Below are positions 46,356 through 55,509 of a DNA stretch of 64,000 nt, piece after piece. This DNA is from Flavobacterium sp. (GTDB lineage Bacteria > Bacteroidota > Bacteroidia > Flavobacteriales > Flavobacteriaceae): assembly GCF_027490375.1 (NCBI RefSeq), contig NZ_JAIXYH010000075.1, forward strand, positions 19,353-83,352. The letters are read 5' to 3'. The number at the start of each line of letters is the position of its first letter. The stretch's first letter is position 1. A program made the position numbers and the translations under genes. The notes under the pieces were generated by a model, which made no database searches, was not told where the DNA came from, and was given only the letters and a program-made list of their open reading frames with translations.

Positions 46356-47408
46356 TTAAAATCCTAACGCCTCTAAAATCTCGCTCTTCAATACAAATAC
46401 GCCCGTCAAAAATATGTTCACAATTGCCAACGGAATCAATATTTTCCAACCTAAACGCATCAACTGATCGTAACGAAAACGCGGAATCGTCCATCTTACC
46501 CACATAAAGAAGAAGATGAAGAAACATATTTTCGCAAATAAAACAACTATTCCTAAGATATTAGCCGGATTCACACCCCAGTTATTAACCACCCATTCCA
46601 TACCTGGATAGTTGTATCCACCAAAGTACAGGGTCGCCAAAATTGTCGATGAAATAAACATACTCGCGTACTCAGCAAAGAGATAGAATCCCATACGCAT
46701 CGACGAATACTCGGTGTGATAACCACCAATTAACTCGGCTTCACATTCCGCTAAATCGAAAGGCGTACGATTTGTTTCTGCGAAAGAACAAACCAAGAAG
46801 ATTACAAAACCAATCGGTTGGTAAAACACGTTCCACTGCATGCCCGGCTGCTGCGCCACGATTTCGCGTAAGCTCAACGAACCACTCATCATCAACAAAG
46901 CAATAATGGCCAATCCCATTGCAATTTCGTACGAAATCATTTGGCTGGCCGCACGCATAGCACTCATCAAAGAGAATTTGTTGTTCGATGCCCAACCGCC
47001 AATCATGATTCCATAAACACCAACCGACAAAACGCCAAAGATGTACAATAAAGCCACATCGATGTCGGTTGCTTGTAAAATCACTGTTCTTCCAAACATT
47101 TCCAACTTATCACCCCACGGAATCACGGCGCTGGTCATTAATGCCACACTCATCGAAATTCCTGGGCCTACGATAAATAAAAATTTGTTTGGCGTATCCG
47201 GTAAAAATTCTTCTTTGCTAAATAATTTCAAACCGTCGGCAAGAGGCTGTAAAATTCCGCCTTTACCAGCGCGATTCGGACCTATACGATCCTGTAACCA
47301 AGCCGCAACTTTACGTTCCGCTAAAGTCGAATACATAGCCATAAGCATCGTAATCGCGAAAATGACTACAATGAAAATGCTCTTTTCTATAATGATTGCA
47401 CTATCCAT
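46356..47408 (-). CDS. nuoH: NADH-quinone oxidoreductase subunit H
   Basis: 350-residue membrane subunit with about 8-9 helices. Signatures: LAERKVAAWLQDRIGPNRAG (quinone-site loop) and FAETNRTPFDLAECEAELIGG (acidic loop of the E-channel). It is 3 bp after nuoG. Connects the quinone chamber to the proton pumps. Confidence 0.96.
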   Translation of the reverse strand: MDSAIIIEKSIFIVVIFAITMLMAMYSTLAERKVAAWLQDRIGPNRAGKGGILQPLADGLKLFSKEEFLPDTPNKFLFIVGPGISMSVALMTSAVIPWGDKLEMFGRTVILQATDIDVALLYIFGVLSVGVYGIMIGGWASNNKFSLMSAMRAASQMISYEIAMGLAIIALLMMSGSLSLREIVAQQPGMQWNVFYQPIGFVIFLVCSFAETNRTPFDLAECEAELIGGYHTEYSSMRMGFYLFAEYASMFISSTILATLYFGGYNYPGMEWVVNNWGVNPANILGIVVLFAKICFFIFFFMWVRWTIPRFRYDQLMRLGWKILIPLAIVNIFLTGVFVLKSEILEALGF

Positions 47409-47411
47409 AGA

Positions 47412-48455
47412 CTACAGGTTTCCTTTTAAAAACGTTTCTTGCTCTTCCGGCTTCAAAGGTACACTCGTCATCGAGATTTTCTTGCGATCTTGGTCGCGAC
47501 CTTTCAAAATATTTTTTTCCGTAGCAATTACTACTTTGTCCAACGGACGAGTATAATTGTTTTGATTGATAACCGAGTCTTTTTCAAACTTACGTGGTCC
47601 TTCAATAACCCAATCCGCAACGTTTTTGTGCTCAAATCGACACTCGTTGCAAATGAATTCTTCCACTTCGTGATATTCATCTTTACGCCCGGTTACGCGC
47701 TGTATTTCGTTTCCAAACATCCAAACGGTAACTTTTCCGCAACACTTATCGCAATCGCGGTGTGCATTAAACGGCTTGTTAAACCAAACGCGCGATTTAA
47801 AACGGAAGGTTTTGTCGGTAAGTGCACCAACTGGGCAAACATCGATCATGTTTCCAGAAAACTCATTGTCGATTGCTTTTGAGATACAAGTCGAAATATT
47901 AGAGTGATCACCGCGATCGAGTACGCCGTGCACGCGATTATCGGTAAGCTGATCGGCTACCATAACGCAGCGATAGCACAAAATACAACGATTCATGTGC
48001 AATTGGATATTCGGGCCGATATCTTCGGGTTCGAAGGTGCGTTTTTCTTCGATAAAGCGCGTCTGACTTTTCCCGTGCTTAAAGCTCAAGTTTTGCAAGT
48101 CGCACTCACCGGCTTGGTCGCAAATCGGACAATCTAATGGGTGATTGATCAACAAAAATTCGGTAACCGACTTACGGGCGTCTTGCACGCGTTGCGAACT
48201 GGCGCTGTTCACTTCCATCCCGTCCATACAACCGGTAACGCACGAAGCCATAAGTTTTGGCATCGGACGTGGGTCGGCATCTGAACCTTTGCTCACTTCT
48301 ACCAAACAACAACGACATTTTCCGCCGCTTCCTTTTAGTTTCGAATAGTAGCACATTGCCGGCGGAACGCTTTCGCCTCCCAACATTCTTGCAGCTTGCA
48401 AGATGGTTGTTCCCGGTTCTACTTCAATCGGTTGCCCGTCTATTGTTACTTTCAT
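47412..48455 (-). CDS. nuoG: NADH-quinone oxidoreductase subunit G, short form
   Basis: 347 residues. An N-terminal 2Fe-2S domain (CYYSKLKGSGGKCRCC), the CPICDQAGECDLQ segment with the His-Cys3 cluster, and CILCYRCV are present. After a CDKCCGKVT...CNEC region the protein stops: the large molybdopterin-oxidoreductase-like domain of E. coli NuoG (about 900 residues) is absent. A short NuoG is the normal state in Flavobacteriaceae as far as I know, so I read this as a lineage form and not a truncation. Confidence 0.92.
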   Translation of the reverse strand: MKVTIDGQPIEVEPGTTILQAARMLGGESVPPAMCYYSKLKGSGGKCRCCLVEVSKGSDADPRPMPKLMASCVTGCMDGMEVNSASSQRVQDARKSVTEFLLINHPLDCPICDQAGECDLQNLSFKHGKSQTRFIEEKRTFEPEDIGPNIQLHMNRCILCYRCVMVADQLTDNRVHGVLDRGDHSNISTCISKAIDNEFSGNMIDVCPVGALTDKTFRFKSRVWFNKPFNAHRDCDKCCGKVTVWMFGNEIQRVTGRKDEYHEVEEFICNECRFEHKNVADWVIEGPRKFEKDSVINQNNYTRPLDKVVIATEKNILKGRDQDRKKISMTSVPLKPEEQETFLKGNL

Positions 48456-48486
48456 TGTATGAAATCTACTTTCTAATAATTGGTAT

Positions 48487-49854
48487 TTAAACTCCTACTC
48501 CAGCCACTAAATGCTTCACCTTTTCAAACGGCTCTGCTACAAAATGGTCGCGATTTTTTATTTTTTCAGGGAAACGAACATGGTATTCAAATTCATCTCT
48601 AAAATGACGAATGGCAGCAGCAACTGGCCATGCAGCGGCGTCGCCTAACGGACAAATCGTATTTCCTTCAATTTTCGATTGAATATCCCACAGTAAGTCG
48701 ATGTCTTCTTCGCGACCATGACCGTTTTCAATACGATGTAGTACTTTCTCCAACCAGCCCGTTCCTTCGCGACAAGGCGAACATTGGCCGCAGCTTTCGT
48801 GGTGGTAAAACCGTGCAAAATTCCATGTATTGCGAACAATACACGCGCGATCGTCGTACACTATAAATCCGCCTGATCCAAGCATTGAACCTGTAGCAAA
48901 TCCGCCGTCGCTCAAGCTTTCGTACGTCATTAAACGATCTTCGCCGTTTGCTGTCTTGTATATTAAATTCGCTGGTAAAATCGGCACTGAACTTCCGCCT
49001 GGCACAAACGCCTTTAACGGACGATCGGTACTCATTCCACCTAAATATTCGTCGGAATTCATGAATTCATAAACCGACAAACCTAATTCTATTTCGTAAA
49101 CACCTGGATTTTTAATATTTCCAGAAGCTGAGATCAATTTTGTACCTGTTGAGCGTCCGATGCCAATTTTAGCGTAATCGGCACCGCTGTTATTTACAAT
49201 CCACGGCACTGCCGCAATCGTTTCAACGTTATTTACCACCGTTGGATTAGCCCACAGACCCGATACCGCTGGAAACGGTGGCTTAATACGCGGATTTCCA
49301 CGCTTGCCTTCCAACGATTCGATTAATGCAGTTTCCTCACCACAAATGTACGCGCCGGCACCACAGTGCACGTGTAACTCTAAGTCGTAACCCGAACCTA
49401 GGATGTTCTTTCCGAGAAATCCTGCGGCTTTGGCTTCGGCAATAGCCCGTTCCAAGATTTTGTACACCCACATATACTCACCACGGATGTAGATGTAGGA
49501 TAAATTCGCGCCAAGTGCATAGGATGAGGTAATCATTCCCTCGATTAGCAAATGCGGAATGTACTCCATCAAAAAGCGATCTTTGAAAGTTCCCGGCTCC
49601 GACTCGTCGGCGTTGCAAACCAAATGTCTTGGCTTACCACTTTTTTTATCGATAAAGCTCCACTTCATTCCAGCTGGGAAACCCGCGCCTCCGCGTCCGC
49701 GTAAACCAGACGTTTTCACTTCTTCCACAACCTCGTCCGGCGTCATATTCTTCAGTGCCTTTTCTACGGAAACATAACCTCCCTCCCGACGGTACACCTC
49801 GAAAGTCTTGATTCCAGGAACGTTGATCTTATCCAGTAATATTTTTTGTGCCAT
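48487..49854 (-). CDS. nuoF: NADH-quinone oxidoreductase subunit F
   Basis: 455 residues. NADH/FMN site GLRGRGGAGFPAGMKWSF, FMN-binding VCNADESEPGTFKDR, and 4Fe-4S N3 ligands in ESCGQCSPCREG plus ICPLGDAAAWP. It accepts hydride from NADH. In the direction of transcription it follows the HepT gene by a single base, so it is directly downstream of the inserted toxin-antitoxin pair. Confidence 0.96.
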   Translation of the reverse strand: MAQKILLDKINVPGIKTFEVYRREGGYVSVEKALKNMTPDEVVEEVKTSGLRGRGGAGFPAGMKWSFIDKKSGKPRHLVCNADESEPGTFKDRFLMEYIPHLLIEGMITSSYALGANLSYIYIRGEYMWVYKILERAIAEAKAAGFLGKNILGSGYDLELHVHCGAGAYICGEETALIESLEGKRGNPRIKPPFPAVSGLWANPTVVNNVETIAAVPWIVNNSGADYAKIGIGRSTGTKLISASGNIKNPGVYEIELGLSVYEFMNSDEYLGGMSTDRPLKAFVPGGSSVPILPANLIYKTANGEDRLMTYESLSDGGFATGSMLGSGGFIVYDDRACIVRNTWNFARFYHHESCGQCSPCREGTGWLEKVLHRIENGHGREEDIDLLWDIQSKIEGNTICPLGDAAAWPVAAAIRHFRDEFEYHVRFPEKIKNRDHFVAEPFEKVKHLVAGVGV

Positions 49855-49855
49855 A

Positions 49856-50218
49856 TTATGATAAATATTGCTCTAAATTATTTAGTATTTCTTCAATTTC
49901 ACTTTTCAGTGGAATTATTTCCTCTTTTGCTATTTTATAAACAATTTCGATGTCAACTTTAAAATATTCATGAATAATAATATTTCTTGTATTGACAATC
50001 TTTCGCCATGGTGTTGAAATCTGTGGATGATAAAAAATCCTTTCAGAAAGCTTGTTAGCAGCCTCACCAATTATTTCTAGTTTTCGCTCAACCGCAGCTT
50101 GCTTTTCTTTATTTGATTCAAATAACTCAAAACTCACATCTTTCATAAAAAACTCTAAATCACAAATCGCCTCAAGGATGTGTTCTATCCTTATACTATC
50201 TGATAATTTAGGCTTCAT
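49856..50218 (-). CDS. hepT: HepT-like toxin (DUF86, HEPN) of a HepT/MntA module
   Basis: 120-residue all-helical HEPN protein. The catalytic Rx4HxY motif is RNIIIHEY, close to the C-terminal half as in HepT. The ERKLEIIGEAANKLSERI helix is typical of DUF86. HepT proteins are ribonuclease toxins neutralised by AMPylation from the cognate MntA. It overlaps the MntA gene by 11 bp and ends 1 bp before nuoF, inside the complex I operon. Confidence 0.88.
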   Translation of the reverse strand: MKPKLSDSIRIEHILEAICDLEFFMKDVSFELFESNKEKQAAVERKLEIIGEAANKLSERIFYHPQISTPWRKIVNTRNIIIHEYFKVDIEIVYKIAKEEIIPLKSEIEEILNNLEQYLS

Positions 50219-50501
50219 AAATCAAGATCTTTTCTTTATTGATGTACTCCTCAATTAAATGAGAAACATACTTCGCAGATACAAAATCAACTTCCTTTTT
50301 TAAAATTACCTTAATCTCATCCCACCAAGTCACAAAATCAAATCCTTTCATTTTAGCATAATCCCAATCGATAAGTAAATCAATATCACTATTTTCATCT
50401 GCCTCGCCTCGTGCGTACGATCCAAACAAATATACTTTATGTACCGGTTTATCCCGGAAGAAAGTTCGTATTTGTTCAACTTGAGAGGCTGACAATTGCA
50501 T
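50208..50501 (-). CDS. mntA: MntA-like minimal nucleotidyltransferase antitoxin
   Basis: 97-residue nucleotidyltransferase. The motif GSYARGEADENSDID fits GSx10DxD exactly, and the third Asp is in KKEVDFVS. MntA AMPylates HepT on the tyrosine next to its catalytic His and so silences it (known for the family). The ATG shares one base with the nuoE stop codon, and the 3' end overlaps hepT by 11 bp, so the pair depends on the nuo transcript unless an internal promoter exists. Confidence 0.88.
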   Translation of the reverse strand: MQLSASQVEQIRTFFRDKPVHKVYLFGSYARGEADENSDIDLLIDWDYAKMKGFDFVTWWDEIKVILKKEVDFVSAKYVSHLIEEYINKEKILIYEA

Positions 50502-51046
50502 TACTTATCGTGTAAGGTTATCTTATTCTCTTTGCAATCTGCGATCAATTGATCGATCTTTTCTTCATTGAGGTGCTCCACGTAGAAATCGCCCAACTGC
50601 ATCATTGGTGCGTATCCGCAAGCTCCCAAACACTCTACTCCGCGAACTTCAAATAAGCCATCGGCAGTTGGCTCTGCCACATTAACACCTAATTTCTTAC
50701 ATGTATAATCCATTAAGTTTTCCACACCGTTCAAACAGCAAGGCGAAGTTTGACAAAACTCGAACATATACTTGCCAATCGGACGCTGATTATACATGGT
50801 GTAAAAGGTCACAACTTCGTATACCTCGATAGGTTTAATACCCAGAATTTCGGCAACTTTATCTTGAAGCGGTACACTCAACCAATTGTCGTGCGCATCT
50901 TGCACTTCGTGTAAAACAGGTAACAAAGCCGACTTGCGTTTATCCGCCGGATAACGCGAAATCAACTCGTCGATACGTGCTTGAAGTTCAGGTGTTATAT
51001 TGATTTCTTGATGGTACTGTTTTCTTTCCATAATTTCGTTATGCAT
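50501..51046 (-). CDS. nuoE: NADH-quinone oxidoreductase subunit E
   Basis: 181-residue thioredoxin-like 2Fe-2S subunit (cluster N1a). Ligands are seen in FCQTSPCCLNG and VECLGACGYAP. It overlaps nuoD by 8 bp. Its normal partner nuoF is displaced by the HepT/MntA pair. Confidence 0.95.
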   Translation of the reverse strand: MHNEIMERKQYHQEINITPELQARIDELISRYPADKRKSALLPVLHEVQDAHDNWLSVPLQDKVAEILGIKPIEVYEVVTFYTMYNQRPIGKYMFEFCQTSPCCLNGVENLMDYTCKKLGVNVAEPTADGLFEVRGVECLGACGYAPMMQLGDFYVEHLNEEKIDQLIADCKENKITLHDK

Positions 51047-52274
51047 CTAATTCGCCAGCAATTACATTTAAGCTTGAAAGTGTTGCAATCGCATCGGATA
51101 ACATTTCACCTTTCACCATATAATTAAAGGCTTGGTAGTAAATAAAACACGGACGTCGGAAGTGTAATCGGTAAGGTGTGCGACTTCCGTCGGTAATTAA
51201 ATAAAACCCGAGTTCTCCGTTTCCGCCTTCTACTGGATGATATACTTCGGTAACCGGAACCGGCACTTCGCCCATTACAATTTTAAAGTGGTAGATTAAG
51301 CCTTCCATAGTGTTGTATACTTCATCTTTTGGAGGAAGGTAATAATCTGGAACGTCGGCGTGATACGGACCTTCTGGCATTTTGTCGATAGCCTGACGGA
51401 TAATTTTCAAACTTTCCCAAACTTCGGCATTACGAACACAAAACCGATCGTAAGTATCGCCTGATTTTCCAACAGGGATTTCAAAATCAAAATCTTCGTA
51501 AGAAGAATACGGCTGCATTACACGAATGTCGTAATCAACTCCAGTTGCACGTAAATTCGGGCCTGTAAACCCGAAATTCATGGCGTCTTCAGCTGAAATC
51601 GCACCCACGTTGATGGTACGATCCATGAAGATTCTGTTTCGCGTAAGTAAACTTTCAAACTCGGTCCAGATTGGTGGAAATTCTTCCAAAAGTTTTTCGA
51701 TTTTTTCAAAAACTTTCGGCGACCAATCGCGTTCAAAACCACCGATTCGGCCCATATTTGTTGTAAGACGTGCACCGCAAATCTCTTCGTAAATCTCATA
51801 AATCTTCTCGCGATACTGGAACACATACAAGAAACCCGTTAGAGCACCCGTATCAACTCCTAGAACCGAATTACAAATAATGTGGTCGGCAATACGAGCA
51901 AGTTCCATTACGATTACGCGCATGTATTGAACACGCTTCGGAACTTCAATTCCCAAAGCCTTTTCTAAAGTCATCCACCAACCCATATTGTTGATTGGCG
52001 ACGAACAGTAGTTCATACGGTCGGTCAGTGGCGTAATTTGATAAAACGGGCGGTTTTCGGCAATCTTTTCAAAGGCGCGGTGAATGTAACCAACCGTTCC
52101 TTCGCCCTCAATAATACGCTCGCCATCCATTAACAAAATATTTTGAAATATTCCGTGAGTTGCTGGGTGGGTAGGTCCTAAATTGAGGATGGAAAGCTCA
52201 CTGCCGTCATCGTTTTTATGCTTTTCGATAATTGTAGCAAAACGTTGTTCTGGTGGTAAAAGTAACTCTGACAT
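51039..52274 (-). CDS. nuoD: NADH-quinone oxidoreductase subunit D
   Basis: 411 residues, the 49-kDa-type subunit derived from hydrogenase large subunits. Signatures: LGPTHPATHGIFQ (quinone-site His) and TDRMNYCSSPINNMGW, with a C-terminal DAIATLSSLNVIAGELDA. Holds the quinone head-group site with NuoB. Confidence 0.96.
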   Translation of the reverse strand: MSELLLPPEQRFATIIEKHKNDDGSELSILNLGPTHPATHGIFQNILLMDGERIIEGEGTVGYIHRAFEKIAENRPFYQITPLTDRMNYCSSPINNMGWWMTLEKALGIEVPKRVQYMRVIVMELARIADHIICNSVLGVDTGALTGFLYVFQYREKIYEIYEEICGARLTTNMGRIGGFERDWSPKVFEKIEKLLEEFPPIWTEFESLLTRNRIFMDRTINVGAISAEDAMNFGFTGPNLRATGVDYDIRVMQPYSSYEDFDFEIPVGKSGDTYDRFCVRNAEVWESLKIIRQAIDKMPEGPYHADVPDYYLPPKDEVYNTMEGLIYHFKIVMGEVPVPVTEVYHPVEGGNGELGFYLITDGSRTPYRLHFRRPCFIYYQAFNYMVKGEMLSDAIATLSSLNVIAGELDA

Positions 52275-52289
52275 GGTACTGCTTTTAGA

Positions 52290-52811
52290 TTAACAATTAT
52301 CTGTGGTTCTTCCGAAGAAACGGTCGTCTTTATCGGTACGACCACCATCTTCTAGTGGATATTCTTTACGAAGCGGAAACACCGTCATTTCATCCATATT
52401 TAAGATGCGCTTAAGCTGCGGATGTCCCATAAAACGGATGCCGTAAAAATCGTAGGTTTCGCGTTCTTGCCAGTTTGCACTTCGGAACAAATCAGATACC
52501 GTAGGGATTTCAGGCTGCGCACCACTCAAAAAGCATTTGATGCGAATACGAACGTTTTCAAACCAATTATGCATGTGATACACTACCGCATACTGCCTGT
52601 CTTCACTAGCTTCTGGATAATGTACGCCGCACAAATCGGTTAAAAAATTAAAGTTCAATGACGGTTCACTTTTCAAAAACTGAATCACCTCTTTGATTAC
52701 AGCTGGCTCAGCTTCAAAAGTTAATATGTCGTGAATCTGATTAAAATCGGAAACGCTGTCCCCAAACTTGGCAAGCAGCGTTTCGTGAATAAATTGGTTT
52801 TCTAAACCCAT
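52290..52811 (-). CDS. nuoC: NADH-quinone oxidoreductase subunit C
   Basis: 173-residue 30-kDa-type subunit. Signature region WQERETYDFYGIRFMGHPQLKRILNMDE and the C-terminal FPLRKEYPLEDGGRTD. It is a separate polypeptide from NuoD (fused in E. coli). The start is 1 bp from nuoB. Confidence 0.95.
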   Translation of the reverse strand: MGLENQFIHETLLAKFGDSVSDFNQIHDILTFEAEPAVIKEVIQFLKSEPSLNFNFLTDLCGVHYPEASEDRQYAVVYHMHNWFENVRIRIKCFLSGAQPEIPTVSDLFRSANWQERETYDFYGIRFMGHPQLKRILNMDEMTVFPLRKEYPLEDGGRTDKDDRFFGRTTDNC

Positions 52812-52812
52812 T

Positions 52813-53364
52813 TTATTGGATGTTGTATGAGGCTAATAATTCAGTGTACTCAGGTGAACTGCGGCGGCGTACCGACTCGCTTTTCACTAAATCTTGCAAA
52901 CGCATAATACCGTCTAGGATTTGCTCCGGACGCGGCGGACAACCTGGCACGTAAACATCGACTGGAATTACTTTATCAATTCCTTGAAGTACGCTGTAAG
53001 TATCGAAAATTCCGCCCGAACACGCACAGGCTCCAACAGATATAACCCATTTAGGCTCAGCCATTTGTTCGTATACCTGACGCAAAATGGGCGCCATTTT
53101 TTTTGCGATAGTTCCCATTACCAGTAGCATATCAGCTTGGCGTGGTGAAAAACTCATACGCTCCGAACCAAAACGCGCCACATCGTAATGAGACGCCATG
53201 GTAGCCATGAATTCAATACCACAACAAGAAGTTGCAAAAGGCAAAGGCCAAAGCGAATTAGCACGTGCTAATCCTACTACTGAATCGAGTTTAGTTGCAA
53301 AAAAACCTTCTCCGGCAAAGCCTTCTGGAGCAGGTGCATTGGTAATTATTTTTGAATCGCTCAT
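52813..53364 (-). CDS. nuoB: NADH-quinone oxidoreductase subunit B
   Basis: 183-residue PSST-type subunit carrying 4Fe-4S cluster N2. Ligand Cys are in [23 protein letters not shown] and [11 protein letters not shown]. Interface with the quinone site of NuoD. Confidence 0.96.
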   Translation of the reverse strand: MSDSKIITNAPAPEGFAGEGFFATKLDSVVGLARANSLWPLPFATSCCGIEFMATMASHYDVARFGSERMSFSPRQADMLLVMGTIAKKMAPILRQVYEQMAEPKWVISVGACACSGGIFDTYSVLQGIDKVIPVDVYVPGCPPRPEQILDGIMRLQDLVKSESVRRRSSPEYTELLASYNIQ

Positions 53365-53389
53365 AGTTGTATCATCGTTACGTTAAGGA

Positions 53390-53758
53390 TTACTCCCACT
53401 CCAAACCTTTTTTCTTGATTACATAAAAGAAACCAACCAACAACAAAGCCATAAAGATGCCCATTTTAAGGAAGCCTTCCATACCCATAGCCTTGAAATT
53501 GACCGCCCACGGATACAAGAAAATTACTTCCACATCAAACAAAACAAACAAGATGGCTACGAGAAAATACTTGACAGAAAACGGAATCCGAGCATTTCCA
53601 ATAGACTCAATTCCACACTCAAAATTTTTGTCTTTGTTCTTCGACATCCGACGTGGACCGAGAAAACTCGAACCCACAATGGTTAGCGCAACGAATCCTA
53701 CCGCTAACAACATCTGCATCAAAATCGGAACATAATCAACCTGAGAAGATTGCATCAT
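53390..53758 (-). CDS. nuoA: NADH-quinone oxidoreductase subunit A
   Basis: 122-residue membrane subunit with three helices. The conserved loop KNKDKNFECGIESIGNARIPFSVKYFLVAILFVLFDVEVIF is intact (shown here only as a span of motif words: FECGIES, FDVEVIF). The open frame continues upstream to 53827, but a full -7 TATCTTTG (53786-53779) lies within that extension, so the ATG at 53758 is chosen, giving the normal family length. It is the first gene of the nuo operon. Confidence 0.93.
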   Translation of the reverse strand: MMQSSQVDYVPILMQMLLAVGFVALTIVGSSFLGPRRMSKNKDKNFECGIESIGNARIPFSVKYFLVAILFVLFDVEVIFLYPWAVNFKAMGMEGFLKMGIFMALLLVGFFYVIKKKGLEWE

Positions 53759-53778
53759 TTTGTTTAAATTTTTGCCCA

Positions 53779-53809
53779 CAAAGATAAACGGCAACGCGGA
53801 TATTAACAA
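53779..53809 (-). promoter_or_regulatory. Promoter of the nuo operon
   Basis: On the minus strand: -33 TTG (53809-53807), 20-nt spacer, -7 TATCTTTG (53786-53779), a perfect TAnnTTTG. The -7 element ends 20 nt before the nuoA ATG. Confidence 0.75.
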
Positions 53810-53875
53810 CCTTATTAGGTTCGACAAATATTAAAGTTGTTTATTTTTAATGATTATAAATAATATGTCCGTTTT

Positions 53876-54367
53876 TTAGTTCAGCCACCAAATCGAGGCG
53901 TTCAAAATTGCCGCAAAAACAACCCATATCATATACGGAATCAATAACTTAGCTGAAACAACATCGATTTTCCGAAATTGCAGGTAGGTTTCGTAAATCA
54001 GCAACTCTAATAAAACAATCTCAATTAATGCCAAAAGCGGATTTTTCAATCCGAAAAACAAAAACGACCATGCCGTGTTCAAGGCCAATTGAATCCACCA
54101 AAATAAAAGTGCTTTTCTGATCACAGCCACTTCCGATTTTGTGTTACTCCATACTCGAGCAGCAGCTATGGCCATAAAAACGTACAATACACTCCAAACA
54201 GGCGCAAACAACCAATTTGGCGGATTGAAAAAAGGCTTTTCTAAATATACAAACCAAGATTCGATTCCCGGCTGCGTTACTTTTCCAGCTAAAAAGCCGA
54301 TTCCTAAAGTAGCAGCAATTAACGTTGCGCTTTTAACTACTAAATCTGTACTTATCTTCATTTTCAT
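53876..54367 (-). CDS. tspO: TspO/MBR family tryptophan-rich membrane protein
   Basis: 163 residues with five membrane segments and many Trp. Signature PPNWLFAPVWSVLYVFMAIAAARVW and the C-terminal LLIPYMIWVVFAAILNASIWWLN match TspO/MBR. The family binds tetrapyrroles and has been linked to porphyrin handling and stress. Divergent from mvaD with only 50 bp between the start codons. Confidence 0.92.
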   Translation of the reverse strand: MKMKISTDLVVKSATLIAATLGIGFLAGKVTQPGIESWFVYLEKPFFNPPNWLFAPVWSVLYVFMAIAAARVWSNTKSEVAVIRKALLFWWIQLALNTAWSFLFFGLKNPLLALIEIVLLELLIYETYLQFRKIDVVSAKLLIPYMIWVVFAAILNASIWWLN

Positions 54368-54377
54368 AATTTGAAAG

Positions 54378-54405
54378 TTGATACACGCGCTTTCTATTAT
54401 CTTTG
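54378..54405 (+). promoter_or_regulatory. Promoter of the mevalonate/prenyltransferase cluster
   Basis: -33 TTG (54378-54380), 17-nt spacer, -7 TATCTTTG (54398-54405). The element ends 12 nt before the ATG at 54418, implying a very short leader. It also covers the TTG at 54403, which therefore is not the start codon of mvaD. Confidence 0.75.
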
Positions 54406-54417
54406 CGCAAAAACTTC

Positions 54418-55494
54418 ATGCAGCTTCACGAAGATTTTATCACAAACCTTTTTCCTACCGCAAATTTTCAGCACAAATCTACGTTTAGTGCGCCAAGTAA
54501 TATCGCTCTGGTTAAATATTGGGGGAAAAATCCGGATCAAACCCCAGCAAATCCGTCGATTAGTTTCACACTGAACGACTGCAAAACCATCACTTCCGTA
54601 GAAGCAAGCTTCGCAAATCAGTTTTCATTTGATTTTTATTTCGAAGGCGAACGCAAACAAAGTTTCTTGCCTAAACTACAAACGTTTTTCGACAAGATTC
54701 TTCCCTACTGCACATTCTTAAACGGATTAGCTCTAAAAATAGATTCTAAAAACACCTTTCCACATTCGTCCGGAATTGCTTCATCGGCCTCGGCTTTAGC
54801 AGCTTTAGCCATGAACATCTGCGACATCGAACGGCAGCTTAATCAAGAATCCAACGAAATACAATTACTAAAAAAAGCGTCGTTCTTAGCCCGAATTGGT
54901 TCTGGCAGCGCCTGCCGAAGTATTTCTGGAAATCCTGTTATCTGGGGAAAAAACGAAACCTTTCCAGCGGCATCCGATTTGTACGGCATCGCTTTTCCAA
55001 ATACCTTACACGCGGTTTTTCACAACTTTCAAGATACTATAATGCTTGTAGATGTTGGCCAAAAAGTAGTTTCCAGCACAGCCGGACACGCACTGATGAA
55101 CAACCATCCGTTTGCCGCAAGTCGATTTGAACAAGCACACCGCAATCTGGCAATAATTTCAAAAGCTTTAGAACAAGGCGATCTCGATAAATTCATCGAA
55201 ATAACCGAAAGCGAAGCCCTGACCTTACACGCGATGATGCTTACCTCGACACCGTCGTTTATTCTGATGCACGCCAATACGTTACAGATTATCGAACGGG
55301 TACGTCGCTTCCGCGAAAGCACAAAATTACCCCTTTGCTTCACACTCGATGCCGGCGCAAATGTTCACTTACTTTATCCTGAAAGCATTAAAAGTGAAAT
55401 TTTAGAATTTATTAAGGAAAATCTTATTGAATTTTGCCAAAATCAGCAGTACCTTTGTGATACTGTTGGCAACGGAGCACAAAAGTTGAACTAA
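54418..55494 (+). CDS. mvaD: Diphosphomevalonate decarboxylase
   Basis: 358 residues from the ATG at 54418 (MQLHEDF). GHMP-fold enzyme: APSNIALVKYWGK (substrate loop), NPSISFTLNDCKT, ATP loop PHSSGIASSASALAALAM, and SGSACRSI. It converts mevalonate-5-diphosphate to isopentenyl diphosphate with ATP. The frame upstream to TTG 54403 overlaps the -7 promoter element and is rejected. First gene of a three-gene isoprenoid cluster. Confidence 0.95.
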   Translation: MQLHEDFITNLFPTANFQHKSTFSAPSNIALVKYWGKNPDQTPANPSISFTLNDCKTITSVEASFANQFSFDFYFEGERKQSFLPKLQTFFDKILPYCTFLNGLALKIDSKNTFPHSSGIASSASALAALAMNICDIERQLNQESNEIQLLKKASFLARIGSGSACRSISGNPVIWGKNETFPAASDLYGIAFPNTLHAVFHNFQDTIMLVDVGQKVVSSTAGHALMNNHPFAASRFEQAHRNLAIISKALEQGDLDKFIEITESEALTLHAMMLTSTPSFILMHANTLQIIERVRRFRESTKLPLCFTLDAGANVHLLYPESIKSEILEFIKENLIEFCQNQQYLCDTVGNGAQKLN

Positions 55495-55509
55495 CAGGAA
55501 ATCAACAAC

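Noticed and set aside
47412..48455. NuoG as a truncated pseudogene
   Set aside because: All iron-sulfur ligand motifs are intact, the reading frame ends cleanly 3 bp before nuoH, and short NuoG is usual in this lineage.
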